Positions 56,112 through 64,000 of a stretch of DNA of 64,000 bases are shown piece after piece. Each line of letters opens with the position of its first letter. Position 1 is the stretch's first letter. The position numbers and the translations under genes were made by a program. The notes under the pieces are model-generated. The model saw nothing but the letters and a program-made list of their open reading frames with translations. It had not been told where the DNA came from and did no database searches. The DNA is from Folioceros fuciformis. Its lineage: Eukaryota; Anthocerotophyta; Anthocerotopsida; Anthocerotales. The stretch covers positions 33,309 to 97,308 of the forward strand of contig JBNGIO010006224.1 of assembly GCA_049999805.1 (NCBI GenBank). The letters run 5' to 3'.

Positions 56112-58938
56112 ATGTTTCCGACGATGCAGATAGAGGAGATCAACTTGAAGATGAGGAAGGACATGGAAGAGTCTGACAAACCAGAACAAGCTCACATCGA
56201 AGAGGAAGACAATGACAATGTCTTCCAAGAAATGATCAGCGAAGGCGGAACAAAGCGGTCATCCAATATCTTGAATAACACGACTGCTAAGAACTTGCTC
56301 TAGACACTAGATGTCTTGGGAAAAAAGTCGATCATAGCCCAGGAAGTAGTGCTATTGAGTGAAATTGGAGTGGCATTAGGAGATGATGATGCTCTGCAAG
56401 TAATAGTCGCGGATTCGCTGCCACGGTGAAAGAACAAAGAAAAGATCAAGGTAGGAGGGAAGAAGAAGATTGGGATTGCAGAAGAAGATGCTCCGACTGG
56501 CAGAGTGATTATGAAGGCAGTCCTCACAGATACCGACAGGCTTGGAAGGGCATTACACCATAATGATCCTATCAACATAGTCTGAGAATCAGCTCATCGC
56601 AAACGGTGTATTCCACACATGGATATGGTCACCATCAACATGCCTTGATCAGCAGACTACGTGACCAAAGATGCTCAGACATGTCGTCTTGATGAGTCGC
56701 AAGGAAAACATCTGCTCCGGGAGATAAAAAAAAAGGGCATGTTCAGGAAGGTGTATTGCCTTTACTATGCATGATTGACCCAAAAGAGTGTGCATCGGTC
56801 ACTGACTTTGAGCACGAGAAATTGAAGAAGCAAAAGTATACAATGGGAGTCCTCGATGGTAACCATAGCTTCTACGCAATCCAACGACTATCCGCAAAGG
56901 ATCTGGAGAACTCTCACTATCAATACATGGAGGGGCACATATATGCAGGCCTAACACAATAGGAAATGCGGTGCCTTGCGACAGACCACAACGTGAAGGT
57001 AGACTTACAGAAGAAAATGTTCTTCATTGAGCAAGTCCGGTACATTCATGATGAGTTGAAAATTGCTAATGACCAAGGAACGATTGTTACAATGATGTGG
57101 AAGTATAATTTGTACCGAATGCTTGGAGTAATTGGGAACACAAGTGACAGGGATGAGAAGCAACGTCTTGTGGATCAGAAGACAGGGAACCTGAGTAAGG
57201 GAACAGGAAGAAGGCCAGCAAACGAGGCAAATTGCATAGAGGGAATGCTGACGCAAAGCCTGCTGTTCAAGACCCAAGCCTAATTATAAAATTGATTTGC
57301 AATTGCATGGAGGGTTTTCCAAGGGATGCCGCCCGAGGAAGCTAGAGACCGGATTATGATGTGTGCACTGGAGAAAGTCGCCCAAGGCGAACTGACAGTT
57401 AGTGGCATGAAGACATGGATTACGAAAGCCAAGAAGTTGAATATCATACAAATGGCTTTTTGTTCTGGTTTGCACTACGCCTCATTTGCGGAAGTCAAGT
57501 TGGAATACCCAAAACACTCGAGCCCAAAAGACAACGAAATTCCAGTCAGTATTCGACCATGTTGTAAGTTATCTTACTAGAAGTGACTGTTGTGTCTTCA
57601 CAATCTATTCATAGGCCTCACCACTCATGTTTCTGTGTCTAGATGCTCAGACAGGCCGAAGAGTACAAGGAGAAGGTCATTCCTGATAGATTTAAAGAAC
57701 ACATAAATGCAACATGGAATTGGAAGTGAGTCGAAGACCTACAGCGGGAGCCAACAGAAAAGGACAATGGCGCAAAGCTGTCAACGTTCCAAGTCCCAAA
57801 CAACAAACAAAAGGTAAAGTACCACGTGCTTACGGGTGATTTGCGAGAGATAGTAGGCTACCTCGGCAAGCGTGAGTACAAGCTTCTTATACTTGATTTG
57901 CCAAGAGGAAACTATGTAGAACCATGGGATAAGGAGTTATTAATTCCTCAGCACTTACTAAGTGCTGAGGACATGGAAAAGATCATGGAAGGGTTTTTCA
58001 AAGTGACTGATTGTCAAACTTTCTGAGTAGTTTGCACGCATGGTCCAAACCAAATGAGTGGGATTCGCAAAGGCTTGCAAAAATGGCATGGAAAGGGAGG
58101 CATCTACACCATTGTTTGGGAAAAAGACAACGTCGTTGTTGAAGAAGGGCTATATGAGAACTATGAGTTCATGATAGTTGGATATGGGGTGCATCCAATG
58201 AACGAAGATATTCGAGGAAGCAGCGCCCTTAGCAACAGTGTGCAAAGGAGATTGGAGCTATAGATGCTGGGAATCATCAAGCATATCGCTGTTGTCAAAA
58301 AGTTGTTGAATGTATCCAACGAGAGATGGGTAGTCAATTCGTATCAAAAGCCACTGTGATTAATGGTGCTTCTGTATGGCCTATTTAGTGATCGAGGTGC
58401 ATGGATTACAGATGGATGCTCAGGCAGCGGCAGTGGGGTTCTAGTAGCTCTCCTAGAGGGGCGTAATTGTATTGCCATCGACCAGGAGCAACGCCATACC
58501 ATTTTCATCGAGCAAAGAATAACGGGCCATGATGTATTCCCGTCCGACGAGGAAGAGTTGATGACGAAGCCCCATAGCCGAGAACATTTGCTGTTCTTTG
58601 CTCGAGAAGTTGTGAGTGGGAGGTCTGTTAAGGCGAGAGCGAAGACTTTGCAAATGGTTCATGGGAAAACTTCCCCTATGGATTTGCTAGAACTTAGTCA
58701 AACTCAAGGCCCTGCAAAAAAGAAAGTGAAGGGGAAAGGGAAAGAAAGCTCCAACCGGGAAGACCTTGAAAGTGAAAAGGACAAGGAGTGCCACTGCGAA
58801 GATGAAACATGGGACAAAGATCATCTTGAAACATTCTCTCGCGTGGCTTCACTGAGTCCAGCTATCGACGGAACTGAACCCAAATCTAGTAAGCAACGAC
58901 CAAGAGACAAGGGGCGACATTATTGTCCCCATGACTGA
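56112..58938 (+). pseudogene. decayed gene with ParB-like and DNA N-4/N-6 methylase-like regions
   Basis: Open segments follow one another on the plus strand. After an acidic N-terminus comes a ParB-like stretch (56640-56960) with MIDPKECASVTDFEHEKLKK and YTMGVLDGNHSFYAIQRLSA. A helical middle follows (56966-57560), then KLLILDLPRGNYVEPWDKEL (about 57880-57940, where a methylase DPPY motif would sit). Downstream are a conserved-looking NYEFMIVGYGVHP and WITDGCSGSGSGVLVALLEG followed by RNCIAIDQEQRH (58390-58490), a SAM-binding motif I. The order motif IV then motif I is that of beta-type amino-methylases. At least twelve in-frame stops interrupt it: 56301, 56427, 56583, 56646, 56960, 57281, 57287, 57293, 57727, 58024, 58261 and 58357. 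One frame change near 56745 and one near 57560-57642, where an intron may lie, are the only shifts. Not functional as it stands. Confidence 0.7.
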
Positions 58939-60480
58939 AAGACTAGATTCTCCGCAATTTGTAGGATAAGACCTTTGGTTAGACAAGCTGCACACTTGTA
59001 TGTAGGCTGGCGCACACTTGTGCGCGTCTACATTTTGTTCAGCAAACCCTAAATAGCTTAATTGGAAAATGATGTTTCAAGCGTGCCTATCATGTGCGTC
59101 CATTTTTTGTAGAAAAATGAAGTGTTCAAATTCCATTGCAAAAGCCGTAGGTCCCCTCCACTGCTTCACCGTACTTGTAGGCCTTATTTTGAGCCACGTA
59201 GGAGCGCATATGATTGAATACTAAGACACAAAAAGGGTTTGAGGACATACCCGATTTGATTCAAACGCAGTTATATGATGAGAAGGAATGAAAGCGAGGA
59301 GGTTTGATTGTGGGCAGAGTGAAGGACCATTTTGGCAAATTCAGTATACCTAGAGGAACCCATGGCATGGCAATGAGCACTGAACCTAGGACATGTGTAA
59401 TGTAAGCCACTGCAACCTCTGTTAATGGCGTAAGCAACGTTGTGTACGCGCTCGTAGACTGAGGCCCGAAGTTCGAGATTGAATTGTGAATCTGGAATAG
59501 GATCATATTGATAGGTGTCTGGAATTGCAAATCCTTCATGCGCACTGCGCGTGTGCCTTGGCATGCTACAGAACCCTAAAATTCTCAAACAAGGGTGAAC
59601 AATTGCAAACAAAGTCTTAAGCAAGTGCAGACCAATACCCGTTCCTCCGCTGCACTTCTGATGTTACTATGGAAGGAAGGTGCAGAGGGCGCACCCTCAC
59701 CCTAAACCATCCGTCCCTCCTGTAGGGATGGAAAGAATACCATAGTAGATGCTGTAAGTGCCACCCTCCGCTATGGAAGAATGACGATCTAATGAAGTGT
59801 GAAAGAATCGCAGACTGAAGTGGCACAAAAAATAGAGGACGAAGCTTGTGCATGTAGAAACATTATGAATGGAGAAGAAAGAAAGTACAAAACCAAAGAA
59901 GATTCTTTTGGGTTCTTCATTAGTCCATTGAAGTGACAATGATAGAAGAAAAAAAACTTTGTACCCTATGGCAGCTGGGTATTAAGTGTAGGGAGGTAGA
60001 AATTGGTAGGGGGAGAATTAGCATCCTAGTAAGTGAGAGAATGGTGCCCCCAAGTGTCTGAACGTGTTTTAGGATTGGTAGGTATGTGATTGAGAGTGTT
60101 GATTGTCGTAGGTGAACAATAGGCATAGTTAGGGTAGTTGACCACTAGGCTTTGGAGAGCGATTCCGGGGAAACCCTACAATTACCATGGGATACATGTG
60201 ACCATGATACTTGTAAGTGGTGTCTAGTAGGGGTACCATACCTTGCTGACAATGGTTCTTGGGATGTCGTTGCGAATTGCCTACGTTGAGTATCACTGGC
60301 ATTGCTATTCCGTGCTTTGGCACTTTCTGCTTTCTCTGCCATTTTTGTCATGACCAGCCTAACAATGATTTCCTTATGGATAAAAGAGAGCTCTTACATA
60401 CGTTTGCAGAACAATGACTTCTATTGATTAGCAATTGAACAGCCAGAACAGAAGACGTAGTAATAAAAGAAGTGCGCAGG
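58939..60480. other. no supported gene
   Basis: Downstream of the decayed methylase gene. A short hairpin (left part 59004-59016, right part 59021-59032, around 'gcgcac actt gtgcgc') lies close to its 3' end. The rest shows no coding signal. Confidence 0.5.
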
Positions 60481-60496
60481 CTATCCTAAGGCTTCG

Positions 60497-60830
60497 ATGA
60501 TCCCAATGAAACTCAGTGTGCCCAAGTGCTCGTCGAGAGTCCCTGAGAGTCCCGGCATGTCCAAGCGCGCAAGGGGTTTCCCTGGGAGTCCCTGTGCGCC
60601 CAAGTGCGCACCAGAAGTCCCTGAGAGTCCCAGCGCGTCCAAGTGCGCATCGGGAGTCCCTGGGAGTCCCCGTGCACCCTAGTGCGTGCCCGGGAGTCCC
60701 TGGTAGGCCCTACCCACCCAAGTCCGCGCAGGGAGCCTCTGGGAGGCCTAGTGAGCCCAAGTGCGCGCCAGGGACTCCCAGTGCGCTAAGTGCGTGCCAA
60801 GGTGTCCTTGGGAGTCCCGCCCGGCCCAAG
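60497..60830 (+). repeat. GC-rich 45-bp minisatellite, open in frame
   Basis: About seven copies of a unit like 'cccaagtgcgcaccagaagt' plus 'ccctgagagtccc...cgtg'. The 45-bp period keeps the plus frame open and would encode a 15-residue repeat such as PSAHRESLGVPVRPS. It is an island of high GC in AT-rich surroundings. There is no evidence that it is translated. Confidence 0.85.
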
Positions 60831-60879
60831 GATACATCCAAATGTTCTTGGGCCTCATGGATGCCTTCCCAATGAACAG

Positions 60880-62089
60880 CAGGGCCTAATTCGATATAAA
60901 AAAGAGCAAGCAAACTTGAACGAGAGTAGGACTGACCTTGTCTGCTGCTATAGCGCTTTCCAAGCCGCTGCGCAAATAAGATGTATTGCACTGTCGCGCA
61001 ATGAACTTGTTGGCCGATAATATCAGAAACATGTGGACATTCGAGTTCCGCATAAAAAAATTTTGTTTAATGAGACAGATTAGCATCTTCATCCAGACTT
61101 ATTGCCAAACTTTGAACTTCCATACTCATAGAATATATCCGACCATAGTCTTCTGGGTTCGTGAGGCATCCAGGTACCCGGTCACCCACAAAACCGGAAT
61201 GGGATCAAAGTTGAGCATTGTGTAGTCAATCCCCTCCTCATGCACACACCATTCTTTGTCGAGAAGCGCATGTTCTGGCAAATTAGCATATATGTCTTGG
61301 AGTGCTTCCCTCTCTCAGGTTGTGAATGGATTCTCCAAATCTAGTCCCACAACCACACCTAGGTCGTCCAGGACCACTGCTTATGGCTCCAAATCCAAGG
61401 CAAATCTGCCTGTGATTCCTCATTTCCTGGTATCATTTCATGTACGAATTGCAGATAGTCTCTTGCGAGACCCTTCACGACTCGATGTGGATGTCCTTTA
61501 CGCTACATCAGTATCCATGGAAGCACCTTTAGGGTTGGACTTGCCCACCCCGCTTTCCTGCCTTTTTGAAGCTTCCCCTACTGACTTCCTTTTCCCCGAA
61601 GTTTTCTCCTCTCCTCGTCCATTAATTCTATTTCTCTTCAAAGTGGAAGGAGCATGGCGTGCTTCATCGAAGCTAGCATGTTTTGCCCGGACTTGACGTG
61701 TTGGCTGAGACATATATGTTATGGCAATATCACAAGCTAAGATTGTGCCCAACCCATATTGTCTTGTCATTTTCCACACAAGAAACATGGTTACAGAGGC
61801 AATTGCAACTTGGGTTCAAACTTGCTATTTTGGAAGCTCTTACTTTGGTCAATAATATCCAGCAGAAGGAGGGTCCAATATGCAAATCAAACGTTCCGCA
61901 ATTAGCAAGACTGTTTGTGCACATGACTACTACACAATGGCCTCCCTAAAAATCCAGAACAAGCACAGTGATCAGCACCAAATCACATCTATAGCAATTG
62001 GGCTATGCAAGCCCTATTAGCACCAGCAGAATGGAAAACGAGTTCCTGGTTTGCTTATATGGATTAGAAGCAAGCACAAATATGGATGG
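60880..62089. other. no firm gene; possible degenerate coding fragment on the minus strand
   Basis: Minus-strand 61788-61498 reads a Lys/Arg/Ser-rich sequence (SQPTRQVRAKHASFDEARHA and KRKSVGEASKRQESG), like a disordered linker of a larger protein. It ends with a stop and has no recognisable partner. Confidence 0.35.
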
Positions 62090-62189
62090 NNNNNNNNNNN
62101 NNNNNNNNNNNNNNNNNNNNNNNNNNNNNNNNNNNNNNNNNNNNNNNNNNNNNNNNNNNNNNNNNNNNNNNNNNNNNNNNNNNNNNNNN
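62090..62189. other. assembly gap, 100 N
   Basis: Exactly 100 N, length unknown. Confidence 1.
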
Positions 62190-62209
62190 AGCAACGGAAC
62201 CCTACCAAA

Positions 62210-62244
62210 TTTTCGGAGTCGGCAACCTTTGCTGACTCCGAAAA
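62210..62244. repeat. 15-bp stem with 5-nt loop beside the gap
   Basis: ttttcggagtcggca (62210-62224), loop acctt, tgctgactccgaaaa (62230-62244); one mismatch in the stem. It lies 20 bp from an assembly gap, and secondary structure may have contributed to that gap. Confidence 0.8.
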
Positions 62245-62249
62245 CCAAA

Positions 62250-64000
62250 CCGTTTCAGCGGTGGTTTGGTACAAAGGAGTTGTTGAAGCGCTGATTGTTG
62301 CTGGTCCTCTTTGGTCTTGGAGCCCTCACCTTTGGAATGGAAGGAATCCTTCCCTGTAGAGAGAGAGGAAGATTCTTGTCCCGGGGTTCGCTGGCTGCTG
62401 GTGGAGGCGCCCACGAAGCTCGCCGACTTCTTGCAGGATTGCAACGGATTATCACTCAGCAACAATCATTGGAGCCAGGGGGAAGAGATTCTTGGCCTGG
62501 ACAAACCTGGATTGTTCTTTATTCACAGTCTTCAATCGTTATATGTCAAGGCAGCCATGCCGCACACCAGCTTCCTAGAGGATCGCATATGGGGAAGACA
62601 AATATCCAATCATTGTAGGAAGTGGTAGAGGTGATGTGCGCGCACAAACTTGGATGCTTCGACTGGGTAGCAATTTGTCATGCTCTTCATCAAACAGGCA
62701 AAACGCATCGTGAAGGAGACAAGCAACAAAGGTTGGCCATCCACACTTGCACATTAGGGTTTGTGACCTGCCCGGGGTTGTCCTATGAAGTAAACCATTT
62801 CTTTCTAACTACGGTTAGCCTAACCCAAGGTTAAGTATCCTAATTGTAGTTAGATGTGGGTTGTCAGCATTTTTTGCATATTACAAATGTTCGGTCAGTG
62901 TTAATTAATGACAGTTGTTCCAAATATTGCTAAATATAATCAAGCTGCTTATTTCGAAAGCTCCCGTTTCAAGGTGTTCGTCACCCAAGCACACTCTTCG
63001 CAATGGCTTTCCAATTTTCTTGCAATTGGTTTACAGCGCATCCTCTAGAGCAAAGACAAGAGGCGTTTGCGGCATCGTGACAAGGATCCTTGTCGCATCC
63101 ACAAGATGCGGCTTAGACAAGAAGGCCTAGACGATCGGACCAATGAGATTTGCAAGGACCACGGTGGATGGGAGGTGGTTGAGAGGTATTGGCATAGTTG
63201 AAGGCGGATTGCGGAAGAGTGTCATGAACACCAGAACATCGCGCCTACAGAAAAGCGACCACAATCGATACTACACCATATTGTGCAGCTGATAGATCAT
63301 TCACTTAGCTCGAGAAATGGCGTTGTGATGCACCTGACAGTGAGGAGTTGACGTCCTCTAGTGGAGACACCAAAGACACCAAACAACAATGTCAACAAAC
63401 ATTATTCGGCAATTCGGAGACCGATGTGCTAGTGCCATGGACTTAATGACATGAAGGGGATGCGGAGGCGGAAAAGAATCCACCTACAAAGAGTTGGTAG
63501 TGCGACAGTTTGAAAGAGCGAAGCCATGTGAGGAAATGCATCTTCGTTCCAAACAAACATGGACATGCTAAGAAACTTGTGTGCCCAGATTGATACAAAG
63601 ATCATGGCAATCTCATTGCTGCAACCAAGGATGCTTGCTGAAGATTGGAAAGAAGTTCATCGAGCAATTACAATATCGGTTTCTCACGTTGGGCAGGGAA
63701 CAACAAGAGCTATTTTTGGAGGGGATGTTGGAGCAGAAGGCATGTTCTGATCTAACTACAACTGTTGCTATTTCTGTTGTAGCCGAAGAGAAGGTGGTTT
63801 GTTGTGTGAAACGCTTTCGCAAGGTTTTCTGTATAGGGTGGGAAAGATATCAAGATTTGAAGAAGCGGTGCTTTTGAATGCTCCATGGTCCTCCGAACTG
63901 AAGATAAGGTGGAGGTCAAATGAGGACCATGTCCTGGAGTGCATGGCCCGGATGGATCACCCTATGCAATATTATTGCACAAGGCCATGGGTGTGTGAAG
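62250..64000. other. no firm gene at the right end
   Basis: Short plus-strand frames occur (62311-62628 and 63559-63880). The latter, in one frame, reads FIEQLQYRFLTLGREQQELF and could be the remains of a transposon or host gene. No domain can be named and the frames overlap each other, so none is called as a gene. Confidence 0.4.

Noticed and set aside
56301-58359. Stops in the methylase relic read through by U-to-C RNA editing or by a recoded genetic code
   Set aside because: U-to-C editing is an organellar process in some land plants; this is a nuclear-type locus with normal stop use in all neighbouring genes, and it also has frame changes. Decay is simpler.
1-64000. CRISPR arrays, tRNA genes and rRNA genes
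   Set aside because: Tandem repeats here lack unique equal-length spacers, and I found no sequence with paired A- and B-box plus cloverleaf that I could support; no rRNA-like sequence was noticed.

Overview
This window looks like nuclear DNA of a land plant or close streptophyte relative. The recognisable genes have plant-type architectures: a CG-1/IPT/ankyrin/IQ calmodulin-binding transcription activator, an NPF (NRT1/PTR) transporter, DUF674 proteins, an RMF-type F-box protein and a plant Rix1/PELP1 protein. They are split by short spliceosomal introns, mostly about 80-250 nt. Degenerate minisatellites, a large pseudogene and assembly gaps (three of exactly 100 N, one of 10 N) also fit a draft nuclear scaffold. 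The DNA-methylase element and general style suggest a seed-free plant (bryophyte, lycophyte or fern), but that is inference; the species is not identified.

Layout. 1-0.86 kb: end of an unrecognised gene. 1.4-3.5 kb: three adjoining degenerate repeat families with a perfect palindrome inside. 3.98-6.35 kb (-): NPF transporter, exons resolved to the base, with one GC-AG intron. 6.4-11 kb: mostly non-coding, with a hairpin, a minisatellite and a triplicated block of about 200 bp. 11.05-12.92 kb (+): GDPD4-like glycerophosphodiester phosphodiesterase. 13.45-14.07 kb (+): small J-domain protein, probably plastid-targeted. 15.12-16.75 kb (-): MFS transporter with a second GC-AG intron. 18.28-20.02 kb (+): RMF-like F-box protein. 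21.54-26.24 kb (+): CAMTA. 27.3-29.87 kb (-): F-box/WD40 protein, convergent with CAMTA.

31-48 kb is an ancient tandem duplication of about 10 kb. Each copy holds a minus-strand uncharacterised gene, then a plus-strand DUF674 gene, then a minus-strand DUF674 gene, giving four DUF674 genes. 49.4-54.1 kb (+): Rix1/PELP1-like ribosome-biogenesis protein, interrupted by a gap. 54.1-64 kb is AT-rich and repeat-rich. Its main content (56.1-58.9 kb) is a decayed gene with a ParB-like region and a DNA-methylase region; it carries at least twelve in-frame stops but few indels, so it decayed mainly by substitution. This is the most unusual object in the window.

The intact genes are ordinary eukaryotic loci with no operon-like logic. 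The links worth noting are the local DUF674 family, two different SCF F-box genes flanking CAMTA, and the mobile-looking methylase relic in the repeat-rich right end. I found no CRISPR array, no rRNA gene and no tRNA gene I could support.
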